From Paenibacillus sp. EZ-K15 (lineage in GTDB: Bacteria > Bacillota > Bacilli > Paenibacillales > Paenibacillaceae): a DNA stretch of 64,000 nt. Below, piece after piece: positions 17,101-26,525 of this stretch; position 1 is the first letter of the stretch; every line of letters begins with the position of its first letter. The position numbers and the translations under genes were made by a program. A model generated the notes under the pieces. It did no database searches. It had not been told where the DNA came from and saw only the letters and a list, made by a program, of their open reading frames with translations. The DNA is taken from assembly GCF_002573715.1 (NCBI RefSeq), contig NZ_PDHM01000022.1, forward strand, positions 112,425 through 176,424, given 5' to 3'.

Positions 17101-18756
17101 ACGCTCCGGACCGATTGTTGTTGCCGTTGAAGTGACCAGTTCTTCACGAATCGCATCAATCGGCGGATTCGTCACCTGGGCGAACATCTGCTTGAAGTAG
17201 TTGAACAGCCGCTGCGGACGATCGGACAACACCGCGAGCGGTGCATCATATCCCATGGATGCAACAGCTTCCGCACCCGTGATCGCCATCGGCTCGATTA
17301 CTTTGCGCAGCTCCTCATACGTATAACCGAAGGCTTGCTGCAGTTGACGTACATTTTCATGCTTTGGATCCGGCAGTTCCGGTGGTTCAGGAAGATCATG
17401 AAGCTCTACCAGATGCTCTTCGAGCCATTCAGAGTATGGAAGTTCCGCGGCGATGCTTGCTTTAACTTCTTCATCGGAGATGATCCGGCCTTCCTGCGTG
17501 TCAACGAGCAGCATCCGGCCAGGACGCAAGCGGTCCTTATACAGCACATTTTCCGGCGGAATATCCAGTACGCCCGCTTCGGAGGACAGAATGATCAGAT
17601 CATCCTTCGTTACATAATAACGGGATGGACGCAGTCCGTTCCGGTCCAGGGTAGCCCCGATCTGAACACCGTCCGTGAACGCCATTGCGGCCGGGCCGTC
17701 CCATGGCTCCATCAGGGTGCTGTGGTATTCGTAGAATGCTTTTTTGGTCTTATCCATACTCTCATGGTTGCTCCACGGCTCAGGGACCATCATCATGGCC
17801 ACATGCGGCAGGGAACGACCGCTGAGATACAGGAATTCAAATGTATTATCGAACATACCGGTATCGGATCCGTCCGGATTGATGACAGGTTTAACCTTCT
17901 CCAGATCGCTTCCGAACAGTTCATGCTCAAACAGTGATTGACGGGCGTGCATCCAGTTGACATTCCCGCGCAGCGTGTTGATCTCGCCGTTGTGAATCAT
18001 GAAGCGGTACGGATGCGCACGTTCCCAGCTTGGGAAAGTGTTCGTACTGAAACGGGAGTGAATCAGCGCGATAGCGGATTCCAATCCTTCTTCCTGCAGG
18101 TCCAAGTAAAATTCCCCCACCTGCTCCGTCGTTAACATGCCTTTGTATACGATTTTCCGACAGGAAAGGCTGGACACATAGAAGCTATCGCCTTCGGGCT
18201 TGCCGCTGTAACGGATAGCCAGCTCGGCCCGACGGCGGATAACATACAGCTTGCGCTCGAACGAGAGATCATCCTGAATGTCGGCGCTTCGTCCAATGAA
18301 CACTTGGCGAACATACGGCTTTGCCGCTTTTGCTGATTTACCCAGCATTTCATCATGGGTTGGGACATCACGGAATCCAAGCAGGGTCTGACCTTCTTCA
18401 GCAATAATCGAAGCCAACTGGTCTTCATGGGCCAAACGGACAGCAGGATCATGGGATAGGAACAGCATGCCGGCACCATAATGCCCGGCTTCCGGAAGCT
18501 CAAAGCCCAGTTTCGCTGCTTCGGAGGAGAAGAAAGAGTGAGGAATTTGCAACATAATCCCAGCACCGTCACCGGAGTTCGGCTCGCTGCCCTGACCGCC
18601 GCGATGCTCCATATTAGCAAGCATGGTCAGCGCGCTGCTAACGATTTCATGGGATGGCTTACCCTTGATATGGGCAACAAAACCCATACCGCAAGCATCT
18701 TTTTCAAACTGCGGATCATAGAGGCCCTGTTTCTGGGGAAAATCAGTATGTTTCAT
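14162..18756 (-). pseudogene. gltB: Glutamate synthase large subunit, broken by a one-base deletion
   Basis: The large subunit makes two glutamates from glutamine and 2-oxoglutarate. Read with one base restored it has about 1,530 residues, the normal length. Order: a 21-residue propeptide before the catalytic Cys (KDACGMGF), the glutaminase domain, central domain, FMN domain, the 3Fe-4S Cys set (C-x5-C-x4-C in [12 protein letters not shown]) and the GXGXG beta-helix. The frame is lost near 15789: the first part ends at 15775 after GSTQVLA, and the second frame resumes at [13 protein letters not shown]. One C missing from a CCCC run explains it. ATG 18756 follows AAAGG. No small subunit gene is adjacent. 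It is either a sequencing error or a true mutation. Confidence 0.9.
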
Positions 18757-18890
18757 AAGATGCAACCTTTCTTTGTATAGAATAAAATGCTGCTGATCAA
18801 TAACAGAAAACATAAAGGTTGGACATCAATCCTCTCCTGCAGTGAACACACTGTCATGAGGCGATGCAGTATTGTGCAAAAGCGGCAAGG

Positions 18891-18960
18891 GGTAACATTT
18901 ACCTAACACGTAAGATTTATTAGTTCTATATATTTTAGCACCGTCATACAGTGCAGGCAA
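18891..18960 (-). promoter_or_regulatory. gltB promoter and leader palindrome
   Basis: Minus strand TTGCCT (18955-18960) and TAAAAT (18932-18937) are 17 bases apart, giving a leader of about 170 bases. A 13-base palindrome GGTAA-CAT-TTACC lies in the leader at 18891-18903. The rest of the 500-base gap to 19268 holds only the YhgE terminator and AT-rich sequence. Confidence 0.5.
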
Positions 18961-19195
18961 TTCAAAGTTTTTATGAATTTGATAAGAATTGTTTTTATGA
19001 GAGTTATCACAATACACTGTTAAAACTTATGTAGAATAGTGCAAAAAAACATGCAAATAAAACATTCCGAACAGGCGGTTTTGTTCACCTTCTCTCATTT
19101 CCACACAACCATCCGCTCAGATTTACACTACACCTTCATATTCGAAAGGGGCCTTTTCTTCTTTTAAAACACCCTCCCGCTCCCAACATCTCTTC

Positions 19196-19239
19196 AAAAA
19201 AAAGACTTCCCCGAGATCTGATCGATCTTCAGGGAAGTC
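19196..19239 (-). terminator. Terminator of yhgE
   Basis: GACTTCC...GGAAGTC stem (arms near 19204-19219 and 19224-19239) followed on the minus strand by eight T. Confidence 0.92.
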
Positions 19240-19267
19240 CTCTTCCTTCATATAATAGCTATCTTAC

Positions 19268-21535
19268 TTATGCAGTCAACGCTGTATCGGTGTCTGCTGC
19301 TTTCTTGCTGTTTCGAGTAGCCAGGAAGTACACGGCGGTCAGTGCCAGGAATACGAGACCGAATCCGGCCAGTACACCAACATTGGCCCACATGCCGTCG
19401 AAGCTTCCTGTGGAAATGACGTCCTTGTATCCTTTTACGCTGTAAGTCATCGGCAGAAGCGGATTCAATGCTTTCATCCAGTTCGGAATCAGCTCTACCG
19501 GGAACGTGCCTGCGCTTGTTGTCAATTGGAGGATCAGGATAACGATGACGACGAAGCGTCCAGGCTGATCCAGCCATGTTACGAACATTTGCACCAGGAA
19601 CATGAACGACAAGCTTGTAATGATGGAGAAGAGATAGAAGAGCGGAACGCTCTGTACCTCAAGCTTCAATCCGTACAGCATGACGACCGCTGCCAGCAGC
19701 GCTTGAATCAATCCCATGCCGGCAAAGGAGAGCGTACGGCTGACAAACCGGTTCCAGCCCGATGCATTCGGTACCGATGCACTGCGGATTGGCATAATAA
19801 TTGTACAGAGCAGGGCTCCGACAAACAAACCGAGCGACAGGAAGTATGGTGCGAATCCTGTACCGTAGTTCGGCACTTCGTTCACTTTGTGCTCTTCAAC
19901 CTGTACCGGACCGGCAAACATGGTGACCGTTTCATCGGTTGTTTTGATATCGCCTGTCTTGTCGGCAGCCTCGTTCAGCTTGCCTGCAAGCTCTCCGCTG
20001 CCTTCCTTCAATTCATTCATTCCGTTTACCAGCTCACCAGCTCCGGAATCCAGCTTTTTAGAGCCGTCGGCAAGCGTTGTAACACCACTTCCGAGCTTAC
20101 CTGCTCCTCCTGCTAGCTGCTGCGTCCCTTGCGAAAGGGTCGCTGCGCCGCTTGCGAGCTGTTTACCGCCAGCTGCCGCTTCGCTCAGCTTCGTGCCGAA
20201 CAGCTTCATGCCATCAGCCAATTGCTTTTGGCCAGCGCTCAGCTGTTTCGCACCAGCCAGCAGCTCTTGACCGCCAGCTGCGAGCTGTTTGCCGCCTTCA
20301 GCCAGCTGGTTCGCTCCTGCGCTCAGCTTGCCAGCGCCTTCCTGCAGCTGCAGCGTGCCTTGATTCAGATCGGCTGCGCCTTGTGCCAGCTGTTTCTGGC
20401 CGGCATTCAGCCCGCTTGTGCCAGTGGCAACGGATTGGCTCACGGCCAGCAGCTGCTGAACCTCCGGACTTTGCGCCAGCTCCGGATTGCTTTCAGCCAG
20501 CTTCTTCAATCCGTCTGCAACAGCCTTGGCGCCTTGCTCCAAGGAAGCCGTAGCCTCCAGCGATTGATTCAGTCCGGCTTTCAGACTGCTGCTGCCATCA
20601 TGAGCGCTTTTCGCGCCTGCCGCAAGCTGGGAAGCCCCTGCCTGGTTGGCTTGCAAGCCGTTATTCAGAGTGGTACTGCCGGCTGCGGCAGATTCAATCC
20701 CCGCTTGCAGCTTCGCACCACCCTTGCTCGCTTCCTCAGCTCCCGCTTGCAGCTTGCTGTGACCCGCTTTAAGCTGATCCAAGCCGGAAGCGAGGGTGCC
20801 CGCTCCTGTGTTCAACTTGCCTGCACCGTTATTCAGTTCCTGCACGCCTTTGGTCAAAGGTGCGATTCCATCCTGAAGCTCCTGTGTGCCACTGACAAGT
20901 TTAGCCAGGTTTTCCTTCAGCTTCACTGCGCCATCATCCAGTTTCACGGCACCTTCCGATATCTTGGTCGCGCCGTCTCCCGCTTCGCTCAAGCCATCGG
21001 AAACTTTGGCTACTTGATCGAACAGGGTTTCCGTATAGGCTTCCGTCACTTTCGCGGACACCTTGGCCTGAATCTGCTTCACCGCTGATCCACCGATTTG
21101 AGCTGCTAGGAAGTTATAGCCTTCATTCGGCTCAAACACAATTTGCGCAGGCTGCGGATGTTCATCCATTAAAGTTGTCGCCTGCTGTGAGAAATTCTCG
21201 GGAATGCTGATGGTCATGTAGTATTTGTTATCCTTCATGCCCTGCTCAGCTTCTTGCCGATCAACGAATTGCCAATTAAAATCTTTTCCCTTCTTCAGCT
21301 CGGCAACCAAATCCTCGCCAGCGTGAAGCGTCTTTTCTTCAAAAACAGCACCCTGGTCATTATTGACGACCGCAACGGGCAAATCCTCCATCTTTCCGTA
21401 CGGGTCCCAAAAGGCCCCGAGAAACATACCGCTATACATGACCGGTATGAACAGCACCGCGATGATCGGAATCAGTATTTTTTTATTCCGAACGGCAGCG
21501 CCAAGATCTTTTCCAAATACAGATAATGACTTCAT
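19268..21535 (-). CDS. yhgE: YhgE/Pip family membrane protein
   Basis: A 755-residue protein with one N-terminal membrane segment (about 18-38), a very long extracellular region, and five or six C-terminal segments, the layout of phage-infection-protein/YhgE exporters of the ABC-2/MmpL-like type. Between about residues 190 and 530 the protein is built of some thirty 7- to 14-residue repeats of the form LxxGAxxLxxG, predicted to form a long helical rod. The ATG at 21535 follows AAGGAG at 9 bases; an upstream in-frame ATG lacks one. The TetR gene 197 bases upstream is the usual partner (YhgD). Relatives serve as phage receptors or stress-linked exporters; the substrate is unknown. Confidence 0.88.
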   Translation of the reverse strand: MKSLSVFGKDLGAAVRNKKILIPIIAVLFIPVMYSGMFLGAFWDPYGKMEDLPVAVVNNDQGAVFEEKTLHAGEDLVAELKKGKDFNWQFVDRQEAEQGMKDNKYYMTISIPENFSQQATTLMDEHPQPAQIVFEPNEGYNFLAAQIGGSAVKQIQAKVSAKVTEAYTETLFDQVAKVSDGLSEAGDGATKISEGAVKLDDGAVKLKENLAKLVSGTQELQDGIAPLTKGVQELNNGAGKLNTGAGTLASGLDQLKAGHSKLQAGAEEASKGGAKLQAGIESAAAGSTTLNNGLQANQAGASQLAAGAKSAHDGSSSLKAGLNQSLEATASLEQGAKAVADGLKKLAESNPELAQSPEVQQLLAVSQSVATGTSGLNAGQKQLAQGAADLNQGTLQLQEGAGKLSAGANQLAEGGKQLAAGGQELLAGAKQLSAGQKQLADGMKLFGTKLSEAAAGGKQLASGAATLSQGTQQLAGGAGKLGSGVTTLADGSKKLDSGAGELVNGMNELKEGSGELAGKLNEAADKTGDIKTTDETVTMFAGPVQVEEHKVNEVPNYGTGFAPYFLSLGLFVGALLCTIIMPIRSASVPNASGWNRFVSRTLSFAGMGLIQALLAAVVMLYGLKLEVQSVPLFYLFSIITSLSFMFLVQMFVTWLDQPGRFVVIVILILQLTTSAGTFPVELIPNWMKALNPLLPMTYSVKGYKDVISTGSFDGMWANVGVLAGFGLVFLALTAVYFLATRNSKKAADTDTALTA

Positions 21536-21732
21536 CCAGTCTCTCTCCTTTTTTTCTCTAGATAACCAGCCGACATGAATCTGCATTCTCGCAGATCACA
21601 TTCCAGTACAGAATGACCAATATCCTCATCTAGTCAATTCAGGCCAAAAAAAACGATCCCTGGCAAGGAAGACGATCCCTCAAGCCTAGAGAGTCCGCCT
21701 TCCTCATCACGAAGGAGGTTCTTGCATCCTTC

Positions 21733-22314
21733 TTATGAAGTGGCCTTCAACCCGTTAGCCAAGAACACCATCATATATTCCTTGATCTGTTCCTTGCTCA
21801 GCGGCTTGTGAAGCTGATTAAAGTCCGTCGTGAGCGCAACATACAGCTTCAGCATCACGAAGGATACCACTTGAGCATCCAGGGGCTTGAGCTCACCGAT
21901 CGAGATGGCCTGCTCCACAATCCCCTCGAGATACCCGACGATTCCGTTCTCCACCTTCGTCAACCCTTCATGTGCCTTCGGCGTGCCGATATCCCGCACT
22001 TCTTGCGATAGCTTAATGAACAGCTCATGCTCGCTTCGGAATTCAAGCAGCGCATCCAGCACCCGATACAGATTGTCGAAGAAATCTCTGTCCTTCTGGA
22101 TCTCGCGCTCGGCAATACGTTTCATCTCCATAATGGCCGACAGCAAAATCTCGTCAAACAGTTCGTCCTTATTCGTGAAAAACGTGTAAATCGTACCTTT
22201 CCCTACATTCGCAATCTTCGCCACCTGTTCCATCGTCGTCGCTTTATATCCGAACAAAGCAAACGACTTGGAGGCAGCATCTAGCACCTGCTTCCGACGG
22301 TCCACAGCTGACAT
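21733..22314 (-). CDS. TetR/AcrR family regulator (YhgD-like)
   Basis: A 193-residue repressor with the TetR helix-turn-helix at residues 8-54 (TTMEQVAKIANVGKGTIYTFF) and a C-terminal ligand domain. ATG 22314 follows AAGGAGGGG at 8 bases. It lies upstream of yhgE in the same direction, matching the yhgD-yhgE pair of Bacillus, and probably represses both. The repeated GACCG/GGTCA blocks at 22363-22394 are the likely operator. The 197 bases up to yhgE contain two ACGATCCCT direct repeats and a poor stem, possibly an attenuator. Confidence 0.88.
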   Translation of the reverse strand: MSAVDRRKQVLDAASKSFALFGYKATTMEQVAKIANVGKGTIYTFFTNKDELFDEILLSAIMEMKRIAEREIQKDRDFFDNLYRVLDALLEFRSEHELFIKLSQEVRDIGTPKAHEGLTKVENGIVGYLEGIVEQAISIGELKPLDAQVVSFVMLKLYVALTTDFNQLHKPLSKEQIKEYMMVFLANGLKATS

Positions 22315-22362
22315 GCTTACCCCTCCTTCTTGATCTTTTAAAATTGGCCTTCATTTCAAAAC

Positions 22363-22394
22363 TGACCAAAATACTTTTTCGGTCATTCGGTCAA
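22363..22394 (-). promoter_or_regulatory. Candidate TetR operator over the yhgD promoter
   Basis: TGACC (22363-22367) and GGTCA (22381-22385) form an inverted repeat with a further GGTCAA at 22389-22394; the last reads TTGACC on the minus strand and could be the -35 box. Confidence 0.4.
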
Positions 22395-22528
22395 AAATCA
22401 CTTTACCAGATAATCGGATTCATTGCAATATCTTTTCGTTAAATTTTTTAATATTTTATATGCAGGGTTCAAATCTGATCATGACGTCTAAGGTAAGGGT
22501 ACACTCTGACTCCCGGCCGTAAAATAAT

Positions 22529-22556
22529 TGAAATGCTTTTCCCTTTGGCGCGTATA
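22529..22556 (+). promoter_or_regulatory. ECF-sigma-type promoter of the glucosyltransferase gene
   Basis: TGAAAT (22529-22534) and CGTATA (22551-22556) are 16 bases apart, close to the TGAAAC-N16-CGTA form used by SigW-like envelope-stress sigma factors. No good sigma-A pair is seen in this gap. Confidence 0.55.
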
Positions 22557-22645
22557 CTTATGATGCATACTCTTTTTTTTCGCGCCGCTCTTCAAAAAAT
22601 GATTCCTGTTTTGTAAGATAGAGGGAGAAAGAAGTAGGTGAAACC

Positions 22646-23821
22646 ATGCGATATACAAGAGTGCTCCTCTTTTCCGAGGGTTTCGGCACAGGACATACGC
22701 AAGCAGCGTATGCGCTGGCTGAAGGTATACAACGGATGAATCCCGGCATCCACAGCCGTGTCATTGAGCTCGGTAATTTTTTAAATCCAACCGTGGGGCC
22801 GTTAATTTTATCCGCTTATCGAAAAACCGTCAGCACCCGCCCGCGCCTTGTCGGCATGCTGTACCGTTCGCAATATAAGAAATCGTTAAACCGTCTGACG
22901 CGGCTCGCGCTGCACCGGATATTCTATGCGCAGGCCCAGCAGGTCATCGAGCAGCTGAAACCGGATCTCATCATATGTACCCACCCCTTTCCTAACGCTG
23001 TGGTCTCCCGCCTGAAGCGTCAGGGGCTTGAGGTTCCGCTCTATACGCTGATTACCGACTATGATGCCCATGGCACCTGGGTCAATCCGGAAGTGGATGA
23101 ATATCTCGTATCAACACCTCATGTGAAACAGCTGCTGCTGCTGCGGGACATTCAGCCCGAATACATCCATGTGACCGGTATTCCGGTGCATCCCAAGTTC
23201 TGGGAAAGGGGTAATCGAGAAGCGCTTCAAGCCGAGCTTCAACTAAAGAACATGCCAACCGTGCTGATTATGGGAGGCGGTTGGGGTCTCGTATTCAACA
23301 AGGAGCTGCTCAGCAAGCTGGCCAGCAGGGCCGATGATATCCAGCTGGTCTTCTGTATGGGACAGAACGAGAAGTTGGTTGCCAGCATGCGCGAAGACCC
23401 GATCTTTCAGCATCCCAACATTCATGTTCTCGGTTATCGTGACGATATACATAAACTTATGGAAGTGTCCGATTTGCTCATTACGAAGCCAGGCGGGATG
23501 ACGTGTACAGAGGGAGCTGCCAAGGGAATTCCTATGCTGTTCTATGAGCCTATTCCGGGACAGGAAGAAGTGAATTCCCATTTCTTTGTCAGCGAAGGCT
23601 ATGCGGAAATTTTGGACTCTCCTGCCGTGATCGACAAATGGCTGAACCTGCTGTCCGATCATTATGATCAGGTAAGTAAGAAACGTAACGGAGCAGGCCG
23701 GCGTCGCATACCGCATCTGGAGCCCGACCACTGTGCCAGCCAGGTGATGGGATTGCTGACCGAAGGACACATGCCCGGTAATCGTGAAGATCCCGTCAAA
23801 CTGTTGGCGGACCAGCCCTAA
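22646..23821 (+). CDS. MGDG-synthase/UgtP-like glycosyltransferase (GT28)
   Basis: A 391-residue cytoplasmic glycosyltransferase of the GT28 family. The N-terminal GFGTGHTQAA loop, MGGGWG in the middle and the donor-site KPGGMTCTEGAAKG with a following PIPGQEEVN are all typical. The closest known roles are transfer of glucose or galactose from UDP-sugar to diacylglycerol, giving glycolipids that anchor lipoteichoic acid. ATG 22646 follows GAAGTAGGTG, a modest site. The envelope-stress-like promoter upstream agrees with a membrane-lipid role. It is a single-gene unit ended by a strong hairpin. Confidence 0.82.
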   Translation: MRYTRVLLFSEGFGTGHTQAAYALAEGIQRMNPGIHSRVIELGNFLNPTVGPLILSAYRKTVSTRPRLVGMLYRSQYKKSLNRLTRLALHRIFYAQAQQVIEQLKPDLIICTHPFPNAVVSRLKRQGLEVPLYTLITDYDAHGTWVNPEVDEYLVSTPHVKQLLLLRDIQPEYIHVTGIPVHPKFWERGNREALQAELQLKNMPTVLIMGGGWGLVFNKELLSKLASRADDIQLVFCMGQNEKLVASMREDPIFQHPNIHVLGYRDDIHKLMEVSDLLITKPGGMTCTEGAAKGIPMLFYEPIPGQEEVNSHFFVSEGYAEILDSPAVIDKWLNLLSDHYDQVSKKRNGAGRRRIPHLEPDHCASQVMGLLTEGHMPGNREDPVKLLADQP

Positions 23822-23866
23822 TATCTATAGCATGTTCTATAATTCCCGCTTTTGAACTTTCACCCC

Positions 23867-23904
23867 AAAAAAGCTTCCCTGTCTTCGTGACAAGGAAGCT
23901 TTTT
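23867..23904. terminator. Bidirectional terminator
   Basis: AAAAAGCTTCC pairs with GGAAGCTTTTT around TGTC-ttcgt-GACA; A- and T-runs on both sides serve both convergent genes. Confidence 0.92.
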
Positions 23905-23919
23905 CCATGAACAATCCAT

Positions 23920-24603
23920 CTATATTTCCAGCGTTTCTCCAGCCTTTAATGGATGACCCTGAATGCCTGTTTTGGCTAGTTCGCCGCAAAAGGCCCCAGC
24001 GTCCTGTTTAATGCCCGGGAACGTGTCATAATGGACTGGGATGACATGCTTCGCACGAATCCACTGTGCGGCCAGCAGGGCGTCCTGTGGTCCCATCGTC
24101 AATAAATCTCCAATTGGCAGCGCAGCTGCATCAATTTGGTTCATCTCTCCGATTAAGCGCATATCGCCAAACAAACTCGTATCGCCTGCATGATAGAACG
24201 TTTTGCTGCCCATCGTCAGAATGACGCCACCAGGCTGCCCTGCATAGATCCAGGTGTCCCCTACCGAAATGGATGAAGAATGAAAGGCTGGGGTAAACTT
24301 CACCTTAAAGCCATCGAATTGCGCGCTTCCGCCGATGTTCATCCCATGGGATTTGGCACCCAGGCTGCCGCAATACACGGCGAGTTCATAGACCGCGATA
24401 ATCGGGCAATCATTCTGTTTCGCAATCTCGATACAATCGCCAAAATGATCGGAGTGCCCATGCGTCAGCACAACCGCATCCACCTTTACGTCTTTGGGCT
24501 CGATGCCTGAGCCTGGATTCCCTGATAGCAGCGGGTCGATGATCACACGAACTCCGCCTTCTTCCACCAAAATGCTAGAATGGCCGTAATACGTAATATT
24601 CAT
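23920..24603 (-). CDS. UPF0173 metal-dependent hydrolase
   Basis: A 227-residue metallo-beta-lactamase-fold hydrolase. The metal motif HGHSDH (near residue 50) and further ligands in HAGDT and VHYDT are present, with the short length typical of UPF0173 (B. subtilis YtkL). The substrate is unknown. The start is ATG 24603, 11 bases after AGGAGG; an upstream GTG overlaps that site and is rejected. It lies 42 bases after the SleB-like gene in the same direction and may share its transcript. Confidence 0.88.
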   Translation of the reverse strand: MNITYYGHSSILVEEGGVRVIIDPLLSGNPGSGIEPKDVKVDAVVLTHGHSDHFGDCIEIAKQNDCPIIAVYELAVYCGSLGAKSHGMNIGGSAQFDGFKVKFTPAFHSSSISVGDTWIYAGQPGGVILTMGSKTFYHAGDTSLFGDMRLIGEMNQIDAAALPIGDLLTMGPQDALLAAQWIRAKHVIPVHYDTFPGIKQDAGAFCGELAKTGIQGHPLKAGETLEI

Positions 24604-24645
24604 GCTTAAACACACCTCCTACATCATAGTTTACCCATACAGGCA

Positions 24646-25545
24646 CTACTTGTAAAAAGAGTGATTTCCTATTTTTTTAACGAACGTTCTTGAATGATGT
24701 ACCGTCAGGTCCTGAGCCAGCTTCAAAGACAGGAAGAAGTACGTATCGTCCTTTACCTCTTTTTGACCATGAAGTGCCGCATTCACGGATTTAATCGTCT
24801 CTTTGTTCGGATTGACACGTTTAAGACGCCCGTTCGCTACAGGACTAAATTGGTGTTTTTGATAGATGACATCGGTAATCGTATCGGGAAAATTAGCTGA
24901 CCGCAGCCGGTTTAAGACAACGTTAGCAACTGCTACTTTGCCTTCGTACGGTTCGCCTTCCGCCTCTGCCATGACAATCTTCTGGAGCAGAAGCAGTTCT
25001 TCAGCTGACAAATCATAGGTCCAGGTCGCTTTGGCTTTCTGATCCTGGGTTAACGTATTTGTTCTTGTGAAGAATAAAGTTGTGGGGGGTGATAAGCTTT
25101 CAGTCTGAGATTTGACGACATGCGTCCCCTTTTGTTTTGCCGGTTTCCCGTCCGCAGTCTGAGATTTCGATGGTTTCTTTTTCTCATCTGCAGTCTTCAA
25201 TGCTTGTTGCGAGTTCCAATATCCGTTTTCAGCCAAACCTATGCCTTTTGCGCTTGAAAAAGCATGACTCTTGCTCCCCGGCTTATTCCACTCTTGGAAA
25301 ACAATTGAAGACAAAATATTGACAGGTTCCCTATCCTGCTTGGTACTCGCCTCTTTTACGAAGAGATCAGGGTCATTTACAGAAGCCGGTGCAGCCGTCA
25401 CAAACTTCGGCATATCCTGCTGCTGTTCTTCCCCTTTCGTTGTCTTTGTCTGCATTCCAAGTAAACTTATAAGAGACAAACTCACAAAGAGCGCTCCGAT
25501 GAGCAGCGCAACCCAGCGATTTTGCCGTAGCACTTTCATAACCAT
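24646..25545 (-). CDS. SleB-like cell-wall hydrolase
   Basis: A 299-residue exported protein: N-terminal membrane/signal segment (about 12-30), a long Lys/Ser/Gln-rich linker (30-180), and a C-terminal Hydrolase_2 domain (about 190-299) with the catalytic Glu in VMAEAEGEPYEGKVAVANV. This is the domain of the spore-cortex lytic transglycosylase SleB and its vegetative relatives; here no peptidoglycan-binding domain is found at the N-terminus. ATG 25545 is 6 bases after AGGAGG. It lies 97 bases after the ThpR gene. A role in germination or wall turnover is inferred. Confidence 0.85.
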   Translation of the reverse strand: MVMKVLRQNRWVALLIGALFVSLSLISLLGMQTKTTKGEEQQQDMPKFVTAAPASVNDPDLFVKEASTKQDREPVNILSSIVFQEWNKPGSKSHAFSSAKGIGLAENGYWNSQQALKTADEKKKPSKSQTADGKPAKQKGTHVVKSQTESLSPPTTLFFTRTNTLTQDQKAKATWTYDLSAEELLLLQKIVMAEAEGEPYEGKVAVANVVLNRLRSANFPDTITDVIYQKHQFSPVANGRLKRVNPNKETIKSVNAALHGQKEVKDDTYFFLSLKLAQDLTVHHSRTFVKKIGNHSFYK

Positions 25546-25642
25546 ATTTTTCCTCCTATGATGTCGGCACATTCCTACACTATGTAACCACATTTTTAGG
25601 CGTTGAAAACATGGTAATTTTATGAACATTCTATTTTCAATT

Positions 25643-26200
25643 TCAGAAAAATGTCGAAAGCCGCGCCACACCTACTGTTTCGTACATCGGACTTGCATGC
25701 AAATTTGTTCGAAAAAGAACGAGTTGCTGCACTTCCCACTGGATGGGTTTGGGTCCTGTTCCGATAACATCCAATGAAAATTTTTGATTTCCTTGAAATT
25801 TCCGGCCAATCGTAATATGCGGACGAAAGGGTCTCTCCTCCGGTACAAATCCGAAAGCCTCCATCCTCGATACCACCGATTGCTGAAGCTGAGACAGAGC
25901 ATTCAAATCCCCGCCGACTCCCGCCCATAAAATTCTTGGCGAGGCGCTTGCCCCGAACACGCCGGCATCATAAAGGCCAAGCCTGAAGGGCTTATGCTCC
26001 TTGGCGACTTCCTGCAGCGCCGCTGTAAGCTCCGCTATGCGATTTGACGGCGTATCGCCTAGAAACTGTAAGGTAATGTGGTAATCCTGCGGATGAACCC
26101 ATTTTTTGAAATTCACTTGCTCCCTCAATGTTTCCGTCCAATCCTGAATCCGGGAAGACACCTCGGAAGGCAGATGTACGGCAACAAATAAACGATCCAT
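25643..26200 (-). CDS. thpR: RNA 2',3'-cyclic phosphodiesterase
   Basis: A 185-residue 2H phosphoesterase (LigT/ThpR). The two HxT motifs are HITLQFLG (about 41) and HITIGRK (about 128), the normal distance apart. The enzyme opens 2',3'-cyclic phosphates on RNA. The ATG at 26200 (MDRLFVAVH) fits the family start and has GAGG 5 bases upstream; a TTG at 26224 with GGAAGG is an alternative adding eight residues. It heads a leftward run with the SleB-like and UPF0173 genes. Confidence 0.9.
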   Translation of the reverse strand: MDRLFVAVHLPSEVSSRIQDWTETLREQVNFKKWVHPQDYHITLQFLGDTPSNRIAELTAALQEVAKEHKPFRLGLYDAGVFGASASPRILWAGVGGDLNALSQLQQSVVSRMEAFGFVPEERPFRPHITIGRKFQGNQKFSLDVIGTGPKPIQWEVQQLVLFRTNLHASPMYETVGVARLSTFF

Positions 26201-26525
26201 AGCTCCCTCAGCCGAATGGCTCAACTAAGACACTTCCTTCCAATCCTCTTTTATCCTAAGCAGCCACCGGCTGCTATAAGCACCATGTTTTCACGGTTCG
26301 TTTATAGTTTGAGCAATGTTACCTGAAAATAGTATGAGGGTACATCAAATTCGCCTAAAAATATGATGAAGCTTCAATTTACCATAAAACGAACAATAAT
26401 TCATGTACAAATTTACCAATCTCGATAGTTCGTCCATGCGCAAAGTTATGATTTCTGATAATATGTTCCCAAAGAGCGTTACGCTTTTATTCTGGTTTAT
26501 ATCACATTCCTTAGGAGGTAGCACC
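26201..26525. other. Intergenic region between divergent genes
   Basis: About 325 bases. A perfect hairpin AGCAGCC-ACC-GGCTGCT lies at 26259-26275 without a T-run. No strong promoter pair was found for either flanking gene. Confidence 0.4.

Noticed and set aside
14162-18813. Two separate overlapping genes for glutamate synthase
   Set aside because: The two frames join exactly across one missing base into a single full-length GltB; the second frame has no ribosome site and begins inside the FMN domain.
20100-20900. CRISPR array
   Set aside because: The repeats at DNA level are codon repeats of the YhgE rod with variable sequence and no constant spacers; no cas gene is present.
20129-21088. 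Long plus-strand frame (about 319 codons) inside yhgE
   Set aside because: It is a shadow produced by the repetitive, G+C-rich coding sequence of yhgE on the other strand; composition is not protein-like.
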